Positions 1 through 5,356 of a stretch of DNA of 6,768 nucleotides are shown in pieces. The stretch lies in contig JAFTNE010000181.1 of the NCBI GenBank assembly GCA_017452035.1, forward strand, positions 1-6,768. Reading direction: 5' to 3'. A model generated the notes under the pieces. The model was not told where the DNA came from, searched no databases, and worked only from the letters and a program-made list of their open reading frames with translations. This DNA comes from Clostridia bacterium. Its GTDB lineage: Bacteria; Bacillota; Clostridia; Christensenellales; CAG-314. A program made the translations under genes and the position numbers. Position 1 is the first letter of the stretch. The number at the start of each line of letters is the position of its first letter.

Positions 1-246
1 AAAGAACTTCAACAAAAGGGTGTTTGGGTGTACGCGTTGGATATGGACGGTGAGGAAATCACGCAAACCAACCTCACTGGCGCAGTTGCACTTGTTGTTG
101 GTAGCGAAGGTTTTGGCGTAAGCCAACTTACTCGCAAGTGTTGTGATGGTGTTGTATCTATGAAACTAGAAGGCAAGGTAAACTCCTTGAACGCATCCGT
201 TGCGTGTGGAGTTGCCGTGTACGAAGTAGTACGTCAAAGAGGTTAA
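1..246 (+). CDS. rlmB: 23S rRNA (guanosine-2'-O-)methyltransferase RlmB/TrmH family, 3' end only
   Basis: This is the C-terminal 81 residues of a SpoU/TrmH-class (SPOUT) 2'-O-methyltransferase; the start lies before the window and the TAA stop is at 244-246. Two family motifs are visible. Motif 2 is the VVGSEGFG stretch at partial residues 32-39, and motif 3 is SLNASVACGVAVYE at residues 62-75. Together they build the knotted SAM-binding site and dimer interface. RlmB methylates a guanosine in the peptidyl-transferase region of 23S rRNA, using SAM in the cytoplasm. The RlmB assignment, rather than another TrmH paralogue, rests mainly on the sigH-like gene directly downstream, because rlmB sits near sigH in many Firmicutes. 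The B. subtilis order has yacP between them; here nothing intervenes. The substrate-binding N-terminal domain is not visible, so the exact paralogue stays uncertain. Confidence 0.85.
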   Translation, partial: KELQQKGVWVYALDMDGEEITQTNLTGAVALVVGSEGFGVSQLTRKCCDGVVSMKLEGKVNSLNASVACGVAVYEVVRQRG

Positions 247-251
247 TTTTG
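236..251 (+). promoter_or_regulatory. Ribosome binding site that fixes the TTG start of the sigma factor
   Basis: AAAGAGG at about 235-241 sits inside the last codons of rlmB, 7 nt before TTG at 249. No ATG or GTG with comparable spacing exists in this frame before conserved sigma region 2 begins. A TTG start is usually weak, so it would keep sigma factor synthesis low relative to its neighbours; that last point is inference. Confidence 0.6.
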
Positions 252-791
252 CAACAAGATCTTATTCAAAAAGCAAAAAATGGCGATAGTTTGGCTGTCG
301 AAGAGATAGTTTCCCAGTACAAAGGCCTGGTTAGGTCCCTTGCCAACAGGTTTTATTTGGTAGGTGGCGACAAGGACGACCTTTTGCAAGAGGGCATGTT
401 GGGGCTGTTTTACGCCATATCCAACTACGACCAAACAAAGGGCAGTTTTCCCGCATTTGCCGAACTGTGCATAAAACGACAAATTGTCGATGCTGTCAAG
501 CGTGACAGTGCAATCAAAAACAAGCCACTGGCAAACTATGTCGATTTGAACACGGCACTGGACGTGGAAGATGACTGCAATCCACTGGAAAGCTTGTTGC
601 ACAAAGAGCACGCTTTGAAAATTGCCATGGTAATTGCCAACGTGTTGACGCCATTTGAGCGCACAGTAATAACGCTGTTTGCCCAAGGTTACAGCTACGA
701 AGACATAGCCGAAAAAACAAACAAAAGCTACAAATCAGTTGACGGCGCACTGCAAAGAGCGCGCAAAAAACTGTTGGAAATCAAGGAGTAA
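249..791 (+). CDS. sigH: SigH-like (Spo0H) RNA polymerase sigma factor, TTG start
   Basis: A 180-residue sigma-70 family protein. Region 2 spans about residues 20-90, with the core-binding DLLQEGMLGLFYAI segment (44-57) and the FAELCIKRQIVDAVKR segment (70-85), which closely resembles B. subtilis SigH (FAELCITRQIITAIK). Region 4 (about 125-178) holds the LTPFER and YSYEDIA helix-turn-helix elements that bind the -35 box and ends in ALQRARKKL. There is no region 1.1 or full region 3, as in SigH-type factors. I chose the TTG at 249 because an AGAGG site ends at 241, 7 nt upstream; the longer reading from GTG at 204 lies inside rlmB and adds non-conserved residues. The start is 2 nt after the rlmB stop, so translation is probably coupled. 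SigH directs entry into sporulation and competence-type genes in Bacillus and Clostridia. A different SigH-family regulator is the main alternative. Confidence 0.85.
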   Translation: MQQDLIQKAKNGDSLAVEEIVSQYKGLVRSLANRFYLVGGDKDDLLQEGMLGLFYAISNYDQTKGSFPAFAELCIKRQIVDAVKRDSAIKNKPLANYVDLNTALDVEDDCNPLESLLHKEHALKIAMVIANVLTPFERTVITLFAQGYSYEDIAEKTNKSYKSVDGALQRARKKLLEIKE

Positions 792-794
792 ACT

Positions 795-2309
795 ATGAAC
801 TACATTGCATTGTACCGAAAGTACCGTCCACAGACCTTTGATGACGTAATTGGTCAAGAGCATATCATCTCTACCTTGTGCAACCAAATTTTGCACAACA
901 AGGTGTCGCACGCATATCTGTTTACTGGCACTCGTGGAACGGGTAAAACGTCCACAGCAAAAATTTTTGCGCGCGCTGTAAACTGCCCCGAGGCACTTTT
1001 GCACAACGGAAATCCCTGTGGAAATTGTTTTGTGTGCAACCAAGGCGCAAACAATATTGATATCACCGAAATGGACGCTGCATCCAACAATGGTGTGGAC
1101 TACGCTCGTGATATTCGCGAAAAGGTGCAATACCCACCTGTAAACGGACGTTACAAAGTTTACATCATCGACGAGGTTCACATGCTCAGTCAAGGCGCTT
1201 TCAATGCTTTGCTCAAAACTTTGGAAGAACCACCCGAACATGCGTTGTTTATTTTGTGTACTACCGAAGTGCACAAAATTCCTGCAACAATTCTTTCTCG
1301 TTGTATGCGTTTCGACTTTCGTCTTGTTCCAACGGACGTACTTGCAAGCCACATTGCAAACATCTACGACCAAGAGGGTAAAAAGTACACTCCCGAGGCA
1401 GTAAACGCCATTGCTCAAGCAGGCGAAGGTAGTGTGCGTGATGCCGTATCCATTGCCGATAGATGCTACACCATGGAAGGGGATACCCTTGGCTATGATG
1501 ACGTTATGGCAGTACTTGGTGTTTCATCCAAAACAAGCATCACTGCGCTAGCAAAGGCCGTGCTTACCAACGATGCTGCGTCAATCTTGACGGAAACGGA
1601 TAGACTTGTAAAACAAGGCAAGGACATTGCACGTTTGGCAAAGGATTTATCCTTGTACTTCAAAGATTTGCTAACAGTAAAGCTTTGCCCAACAGCCAAG
1701 CAAATGCTAGTTTTGCCTGATGATATTTTTGCTCAATACAAAGATTTGGCAAACAATGCAACCACTCAAAAGTTGCTGTATGCAATTGACGTGCTTGTGG
1801 GATGCGACTCAACACTTAGGTATGCACTTTCTCCACTGATGTTGTTTGAGAGCGCGCTTTTGAAGATTTCATCATCCAGTGGCGAGGTGGACGTAGAGGG
1901 GTTGGATCGCCGTTTGTATCGCTTGGAGCAACAACCACAAAACATGTCCAGCGAAAACAAAAGCTTGTTCATTGTGGACAAAACCAGTGCCGAATCCATC
2001 TGGCGTGGCGTAAAAATCCACTTGGAAAGCAAAAACAACCCACTTTTGGTGGGGGTATGGCGTGACGTTACCGTGTCTATTGTACGTGACCAGTTTGTTG
2101 TAGCTTGCACACGTGGTGCGCACGCGCTAATCAGTTGCAACTTTGGCAAGGGCCAAATCAACTACAAACGCGAGTTGGAAAGCGCAATTGGTAAGTTTTG
2201 GGACAAAACCATTACCTTTACACTTGCCGAAGACCCAACAGATAGCACAGTTGACGACCAACTAAATGCCCTTGGCAACGTTCGCTTTGGCACAACGGAA
2301 GATAAGTAG
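795..2309 (+). CDS. dnaX: DNA polymerase III subunit gamma/tau (clamp loader ATPase)
   Basis: A 504-residue DnaX. The N-terminal AAA+ module begins with the family signature ALYRKYRPQTFDDVIGQEH. Walker A is GTRGTGKT at 45-52, and a four-cysteine zinc site is formed by C64, C75, C78 and C81. Walker B is VYIIDE at 122-127, sensor 1 lies around TTEVHKIP (156-163), the SRC arginine finger is at 168-170, and sensor 2 is in GSVRDA (212-217). The collar domain follows to about residue 365, then a divergent C-terminal tau-like domain (about 395-490). The protein loads the beta clamp and links polymerase to the replisome. It is somewhat shorter than B. subtilis DnaX. I saw no convincing A-AAA-AAG slippery site, so no evidence for a programmed gamma frameshift. 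AAGGAG at 783-788 overlaps the end of the sigma factor gene; the ATG is 3 nt past that stop. Confidence 0.97.
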   Translation: MNYIALYRKYRPQTFDDVIGQEHIISTLCNQILHNKVSHAYLFTGTRGTGKTSTAKIFARAVNCPEALLHNGNPCGNCFVCNQGANNIDITEMDAASNNGVDYARDIREKVQYPPVNGRYKVYIIDEVHMLSQGAFNALLKTLEEPPEHALFILCTTEVHKIPATILSRCMRFDFRLVPTDVLASHIANIYDQEGKKYTPEAVNAIAQAGEGSVRDAVSIADRCYTMEGDTLGYDDVMAVLGVSSKTSITALAKAVLTNDAASILTETDRLVKQGKDIARLAKDLSLYFKDLLTVKLCPTAKQMLVLPDDIFAQYKDLANNATTQKLLYAIDVLVGCDSTLRYALSPLMLFESALLKISSSSGEVDVEGLDRRLYRLEQQPQNMSSENKSLFIVDKTSAESIWRGVKIHLESKNNPLLVGVWRDVTVSIVRDQFVVACTRGAHALISCNFGKGQINYKRELESAIGKFWDKTITFTLAEDPTDSTVDDQLNALGNVRFGTTEDK

Positions 2310-2314
2310 TTAGG

Positions 2315-2360
2315 GCTTTCTCGCAAGCCTTGCTCTCTCGCAAGCCTTGCTTTCTCGCAA
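2315..2360 (+). repeat. 17-bp tandem repeat, 2.7 copies, with internal palindrome
   Basis: Unit 1 at 2315-2331 (GCTTTCTCGCAAGCCTT) is followed by unit 2 at 2332-2348, which differs by one base (GCTCTCTCGC...), and a partial third copy at 2349-2360. Each full unit contributes to the near-palindrome GCAAGCCTTGC (2323-2333 and 2340-2350). The two palindrome copies can pair with each other as an 11-position stem (10 pairs and one C:C mismatch) around a TCTCTC loop. The array starts 5 nt after the dnaX stop. No T-run follows directly; the nearest is TTTTT at 2369-2373, so it would be a poor terminator. Confidence 0.75.
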
Positions 2361-2371
2361 AGTATAGGTTT

Positions 2372-2396
2372 TTGACGGGAACTTTATAGCTACAAT
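2372..2396 (+). promoter_or_regulatory. Possible promoter for the ebfC-recR-rqcP-ispDF operon
   Basis: TTGACG (2372-2377) matches the -35 consensus at five of six bases, and TACAAT (2391-2396) matches the -10 consensus at five of six. The spacer is only 13 nt, well below the usual 16-18, which is why confidence is low. It is the best pair of hexamers in the dnaX-ebfC gap. Confidence 0.25.
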
Positions 2397-2397
2397 C

Positions 2398-2420
2398 GTA
2401 GGGGAAGATTGTTCTTTCCT
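2398..2420 (+). repeat. GTAGGGG-type hairpin (copy 1)
   Basis: GTA is followed by GGGAAGA (2402-2408), a TTGT loop and TCTTTCC (2413-2419), giving a seven-pair stem with one G:U; G2401 and T2420 can add a wobble pair. The layout (GTAGGGG leading into a short tight hairpin) is the same as at 6292-6315. No T-run follows, so it is not an intrinsic terminator on the + strand. Confidence 0.45.
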
Positions 2421-2438
2421 AAATAAAACATCAAAATA

Positions 2439-2462
2439 AAAAATCCCACCCAATTAGGTGGA
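2439..2462. other. CCACC/GGTGG hairpin upstream of ebfC, T-run on the minus strand
   Basis: CCACC (2446-2450) and GGTGG (2457-2461) flank a CAATTA loop, 13 nt before the AGGAGA ribosome binding site of ebfC. Read on the minus strand, the stem is followed by GATTTTTTATTTT, so it has the shape of an intrinsic terminator pointing away from ebfC. No minus-strand gene is visible for it to serve. It may instead be a leader hairpin of the ebfC transcript. Confidence 0.4.
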
Positions 2463-2486
2463 AGCAAACATAAAAGGAGATACATT

Positions 2487-2852
2487 ATGGGCAACAAATA
2501 TGGTTACAATCCCGGTGGAGGCAACCGTGGTGGCAGTGGCTTTGGTGGTGGAAACAACATGCAAAGCCTGATGAAACAAGCGCAACAAATGCAACAAAAA
2601 ATGTTGGAGGCACAAAACTCTCTTGAAGAGTTGCAAGTTACTGGTTCTGCCGGTGGTGGCATGGTGCAAGTTGTTTGCAATGGCAAAAAAATCGTTTTGT
2701 CGGTATCCATCAAGCCAGAAATTTGCGATCCAGATGATGCTGAAATGCTCGAGGATATGATTCTTGCAGCAATTAACGATGCTTATCAAAAGGCACAAGC
2801 AGAAGAGGACAGAATTATGGCTCCTTTTGCACAAATGAAGGGATTGTTCTAA
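2487..2852 (+). CDS. ebfC: YbaB/EbfC family nucleoid-associated protein
   Basis: A 121-residue YbaB/EbfC-type DNA-binding protein. The core begins around residue 25 with MQSLMKQAQQMQQKM, the typical first helix, followed by the beta-sheet segment VTGSAGGGMVQVVCNGKK (51-68) and a C-terminal helix with DPDDAEMLEDMI (81-92). These small dimers bind DNA and coat the nucleoid; the gene is almost always between dnaX and recR, as here. The first 24 residues are a Gly/Asn-rich low-complexity tail with Arg and Tyr. The ATG at 2487 has AGGAGA at 2475-2480, 6 nt upstream, which favours the long form. An internal ATG at 2559, preceded by a weaker GGTGGTGG, could give a core-only form. Head of the four-gene operon running to 4748. 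Confidence 0.95.
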   Translation: MGNKYGYNPGGGNRGGSGFGGGNNMQSLMKQAQQMQQKMLEAQNSLEELQVTGSAGGGMVQVVCNGKKIVLSVSIKPEICDPDDAEMLEDMILAAINDAYQKAQAEEDRIMAPFAQMKGLF

Positions 2853-2853
2853 G

Positions 2854-3444
2854 ATGGCAAACTACGTTCAACCAATTGAAAAACTTATTCGCCAGTTTAC
2901 AAAATTGCCCGGTGTTGGCTCAAAAACAGCGCAAAGATATGCTTTGCGTATTTTGGCGATGAATGATGCTGATGCGCAAGAGTTTGCCCAAGCCATTTTG
3001 CAGGCAAAAAGCAACGTCAAGGTTTGCTCCGTTTGTGGCAACTACACCGATACCGACCCATGCCACATCTGCAACACAAGGGATAACTCCATCATTTGCG
3101 TAGTGCAGGAGGCAAAGGACGTTTTGGCAATTGAACGCCTTGGCGAGTACAAAGGTGTGTACCACGTTTTGGGTGGCGTTTTGAACCCACTTAAAAACGT
3201 TGGTAGAGAGGATATCCGTCTTGCTGAGCTGTTCAAGCGTCTTACTGGCGACGTGCAAGAAGTTATTTTGGCTACCGACACATCTGCCGAAGGTGAGGCA
3301 ACAGCAACCTACATTGCGCGTTTTGTAAAGCAATATGGCGTAAAAGTTACCCGTCTTGCACAGGGTATTTCCATCGGTAGCGAGTTGCAATATGCAGACG
3401 AAGTAACGTTGTCGCGCGCTTTTGTAAATCGCAAGGAAGTGTAA
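2854..3444 (+). CDS. recR: Recombination mediator protein RecR
   Basis: A 196-residue RecR, the normal full length. In order: an N-terminal helix-hairpin-helix region (about 8-27, with LPGVGSKTAQRYA), a four-cysteine zinc finger (C58, C61, C70, C73), a Toprim domain (about 80-175, with VVQEAKDVLAIE at 83-94 and ILATDTSAEGEAT at 138-150), and the C-terminal QYADEVTLSRA segment (179-189). RecR works with RecO (and RecF) to load RecA on SSB-coated single-stranded DNA during gap repair. The ATG is one base past the ebfC stop, with AAGGGA in the ebfC 3' end as ribosome binding site. Two family-typical spots are changed slightly: an AQGISIG turn where many RecRs have AHGIPVG, and DTSAEGE where NPNVEGE is common. 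Neither suggests loss of function. Confidence 0.97.
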   Translation: MANYVQPIEKLIRQFTKLPGVGSKTAQRYALRILAMNDADAQEFAQAILQAKSNVKVCSVCGNYTDTDPCHICNTRDNSIICVVQEAKDVLAIERLGEYKGVYHVLGGVLNPLKNVGREDIRLAELFKRLTGDVQEVILATDTSAEGEATATYIARFVKQYGVKVTRLAQGISIGSELQYADEVTLSRAFVNRKEV

Positions 3445-3447
3445 AAC

Positions 3448-3696
3448 ATGAGATTAGACAAATTTTTGAAGGTATCTCGCATTTTGAAACGTCGCACAAT
3501 GGCACAAGAGGCGTGTGACGGTGGCAAAGTGGACGTAAATGGCAAACCAGCAAAGCCCGGTCATCAACTTAAAGTTGGCGACCTTGTCAGCGTGCATTTT
3601 GCCAGTGCGCCACTTACTTTTAGAGTGCTTAAACTTGCCGAAACTGTCAAGCGTGACGAGGCAAGTGAAATGTACGAAATTGTGGTAAACGTATGA
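3448..3696 (+). CDS. rqcP: S4-domain RNA-binding protein, RqcP/YabO type
   Basis: An 82-residue protein that is essentially one S4 RNA-binding domain (about 1-60, beginning MRLDKFLKVSRILKRRT) plus a short C-terminal strand ending in EMYEIVVNV. The start and the RRT/NGKPAKPG pattern match B. subtilis YabO (RqcP), a member of the Hsp15 family. RqcP binds the stalled 50S subunit and, with RqcH, drives addition of C-terminal alanine tails to stuck nascent chains in ribosome quality control. The ATG is 3 nt after the recR stop, with AAGGAA at about 3433-3438. In Bacillus yabO lies in a different cluster (near mfd/yabN), so its place after recR is a rearrangement. A generic S4 protein is the alternative; sequence similarity to RqcP is strong. 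Confidence 0.88.
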   Translation: MRLDKFLKVSRILKRRTMAQEACDGGKVDVNGKPAKPGHQLKVGDLVSVHFASAPLTFRVLKLAETVKRDEASEMYEIVVNV

Positions 3697-4748
3697 AATG
3701 TGCAGTGATTGTTGCTGGTGGAAATTCCACAAGATTTGGCAACGACAAACTGAATATGCCCCTTTTTGACAAAACGGTATTGCAAAATACCGTTGACCTT
3801 TTTCGCTCAATTGTCGAGCAAATTGTGGTAGTTGGTGTGCAAATTGACGGCACAACCTACGCCCAAGCTGGTGCAACACGCTTTTTGTCGGTGCAAAACG
3901 GTCTCAAAATGGTAAACAACGGATGCGAACTTGTTGCCATCCACGATGGCGCACGTCCTTTTGTAAGCAAACAGCTTATTGAAAAGTTGTTTGACCAAGC
4001 GCAAGCAAAAGGCTCGGCTATTCCAAGTTTGCCCGTTACCGATACCGTTTGGAGTGTGGAAAATGCCCCTTGCGTTGTTGACCGAAACCATCTCAAAAGT
4101 GTGCAAACACCACAAGTGTTCCATTTTGCAAAGATATTGCAAGCATTCAACAATGCTCCACATCAAAACTACACCGACGAAAGCACATTGTTTTATGACG
4201 TGTTTGGTCAGCTAAACTTGGTGGAGGGGGAGCGTGCAAACGTAAAAATTACCTACCCAAGCGATTTGCCAACCTATCGCATTGGCAACGGCTTTGACGT
4301 GCATGCCTTTTGTGATGGCGACGGCGTAATTTTGGGTGGTGTAACAATCCCTTACAACAAAAAGTTAAAGGGGCACAGTGATGCTGACGTGCTTGCCCAT
4401 GCAATTTGTGATGGGGTTCTTTCTGCATCCAACAACCGAGATATTGGCGTGCAATTTCCCGATACTGACGACAAGTACCTTGGCGCAAACAGCATGAACC
4501 TGCTTGCCGAGTGCGTACAAATTGCCAAAAACAGTGGGTTCGAGGTGGTCAACGTGTCCGCAGTTGTAATTTGCCAAGCCCCCAAGCTTGCTCCACACAT
4601 CCCACAAATGGCGCAAAACCTTGCCAAAGTGCTTAACGTGGACGTTAGTTGCGTAAACCTTAGCGCTACCACAACGGAAAAACTTGGCGCACTGGGTAAC
4701 GGCGACGGCATTGCCGTACAAAGCACAGTTTTGTTGAAAGGTATCTAA
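3693..4748 (+). CDS. ispDF: Fused IspD-IspF, bifunctional MEP isoprenoid pathway enzyme
   Basis: A 351-residue fusion. Residues 1-194 are IspD (2-C-methyl-D-erythritol 4-phosphate cytidylyltransferase): the nucleotide loop AGGNSTRFGNDK (8-19), SVQNGL (66-71), HDGARP (84-89), the VTDT turn (115-118), VDRN (129-132), QTPQ (138-141), TDES (161-164) and ANVKIT (182-187). Residues 196-351 are IspF (2-C-methyl-D-erythritol 2,4-cyclodiphosphate synthase): the metal ligands D202 and H204 in GFDVHAF, H236 in the GHSDADVLAHA segment, FPDTD (255-259), and TTTEKLG with GNGDGI near the end. The IspF half has normal length. The IspD half is about 30 residues shorter than usual; the gap falls between IVVVG (44-48) and GATRFLSV (60-67). 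Its ATG overlaps the rqcP stop (ATGA, 3693-3696), so translation is coupled. The pathway partner IspE is not in the window. Confidence 0.95.
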   Translation: MKCAVIVAGGNSTRFGNDKLNMPLFDKTVLQNTVDLFRSIVEQIVVVGVQIDGTTYAQAGATRFLSVQNGLKMVNNGCELVAIHDGARPFVSKQLIEKLFDQAQAKGSAIPSLPVTDTVWSVENAPCVVDRNHLKSVQTPQVFHFAKILQAFNNAPHQNYTDESTLFYDVFGQLNLVEGERANVKITYPSDLPTYRIGNGFDVHAFCDGDGVILGGVTIPYNKKLKGHSDADVLAHAICDGVLSASNNRDIGVQFPDTDDKYLGANSMNLLAECVQIAKNSGFEVVNVSAVVICQAPKLAPHIPQMAQNLAKVLNVDVSCVNLSATTTEKLGALGNGDGIAVQSTVLLKGI

Positions 4749-4776
4749 AGTAGCAATTTTCATTCTACAAAAGAAA

Positions 4777-4797
4777 CAACCAATTATAGGTTGGTTG
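4777..4797. other. CAACCAA/TTGGTTG hairpin upstream of the zinc-ribbon gene
   Basis: A perfect 7-bp inverted repeat (4777-4783 and 4791-4797) with a TTATAGG loop lies 4 nt before the GGAGG site of the next gene. On the + strand no T-run follows, so read-through from ispDF is likely and the hairpin may affect access to the ribosome binding site. On the minus strand the stem is followed by TTTCTTTT, a weak terminator shape. The loop region resembles the 2446-2461 hairpin (shared CCAATTA...GGT core). Confidence 0.5.
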
Positions 4798-4810
4798 AAA
4801 CGGAGGATCT

Positions 4811-5221
4811 ATGTGTAAAATCACTTGTCCCCAATGTGGCGACGATTTAGAAGAACAATTTGGATATAGGAGCTACGAGAAATCACATACTTGTTCAAGT
4901 TGCGGAACAGTCCTAACGCGCGACAATATTTTTAATGATGATTGGGGTATTTTTGTTGCTTGTCCTCGTTGTGGTGAAAATGCATACGATAGTAGTTTCT
5001 CTAGTTACACTAGATGTTCAGAATGTGGCGCTAAACTAAAAAAGTGGAGTGACAACTGCTACGAAGTTGTTGATGACGACAATGACGACGATGATGACGA
5101 CAACTACACCACGAACACATCTTCTGATGAAAGCGATGACTCCATTTGGGATAATGGGGGTTGGGTAGTGCCTTTTAGTATTATAGTCGCTATTATTTTC
5201 TGCTTGATATTTTTCAAGTAA
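4811..5221 (+). CDS. Double zinc-ribbon protein with poly-Asp linker and C-terminal membrane segment, function unknown
   Basis: A 136-residue protein I do not recognise. Two zinc ribbons are visible: C6/C9 with C28/C31, and C51/C54 with C69/C72, each of the CPxCG...CxxCG form. Residues 88-110 are a strongly acidic low-complexity stretch (nine Asp in 88-97). Residues 118-135 are a hydrophobic segment with one basic residue (K136) after it, so the protein is probably tail-anchored with the zinc ribbons in the cytoplasm. GGAGG at 4802-4806 is 4 nt before ATG, a close but usable spacing. The codons are richer in A/T-ending choices than in the neighbours, and the acidic stretch is encoded by GAY repeats (5072-5101). 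It sits between ispDF and a strong terminator, so it may be the last gene of that operon or have its own promoter. Membrane-anchored zinc-ribbon proteins are often annotated only by domain; no function is proposed. Confidence 0.85.
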   Translation: MCKITCPQCGDDLEEQFGYRSYEKSHTCSSCGTVLTRDNIFNDDWGIFVACPRCGENAYDSSFSSYTRCSECGAKLKKWSDNCYEVVDDDNDDDDDDNYTTNTSSDESDDSIWDNGGWVVPFSIIVAIIFCLIFFK

Positions 5222-5298
5222 TCTATTTTGAGTACACACCCTTGCGTTGAATAGGCTATGTGGTTGTTTGTTGCTTATCAAACTAAATAAGTTCAACC
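5222..5298 (+). other. 3' untranslated stretch between the zinc-ribbon gene and its terminator
   Basis: No gene is supported here. A weak 5-bp inverted repeat (GGTTG at 5262-5266 with CAACC at 5294-5298) could form a base for the terminator hairpin that follows. A small reading frame starting at 5247 runs straight through the terminator and is not credible. Confidence 0.4.
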
Positions 5299-5335
5299 AA
5301 AAAGAGAAAGGAAAATCATCCTTTCTCTTTTTTTT
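5299..5335 (+). terminator. Strong intrinsic terminator after the zinc-ribbon gene
   Basis: AAAGAGAAAGGA (5301-5312) pairs perfectly with TCCTTTCTCTTT (5319-5330) around the 6-nt loop AAATCA, and flanking A/T pairs extend it to 14. It runs into a T-tract at 5328-5335. The A-run on the 5' side gives a T-run on the other strand too, so it could act in both directions. It separates the ispDF/zinc-ribbon transcript from the deacetylase gene. Confidence 0.93.
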
Positions 5336-5356
5336 ATTGTCCATCACTTTTACTAT

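Noticed and set aside
243..686. Long minus-strand open frame opposite the sigma factor gene
   Set aside because: It has no family motifs and lies wholly antisense to a strongly conserved sigma factor; it is a shadow of codon bias.
735..1418. 227-codon minus-strand open frame opposite dnaX
   Set aside because: Antisense to the conserved AAA+ domain of dnaX, with Cys/Val/Thr-rich meaningless composition and no ribosome binding site that I can see.
795..2309. Programmed frameshift in dnaX producing a gamma form
   Set aside because: No A-AAA-AAG type slippery heptamer with a following stem was found.
2310..2486. Signal recognition particle RNA gene near dnaX, as in Bacillus
   Set aside because: The gap lacks the conserved SRP RNA core; its hairpins are short repeats.
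4365..4763. Minus-strand open frame opposite the IspF domain
   Set aside because: Antisense to a clearly conserved enzyme domain; no recognisable product.
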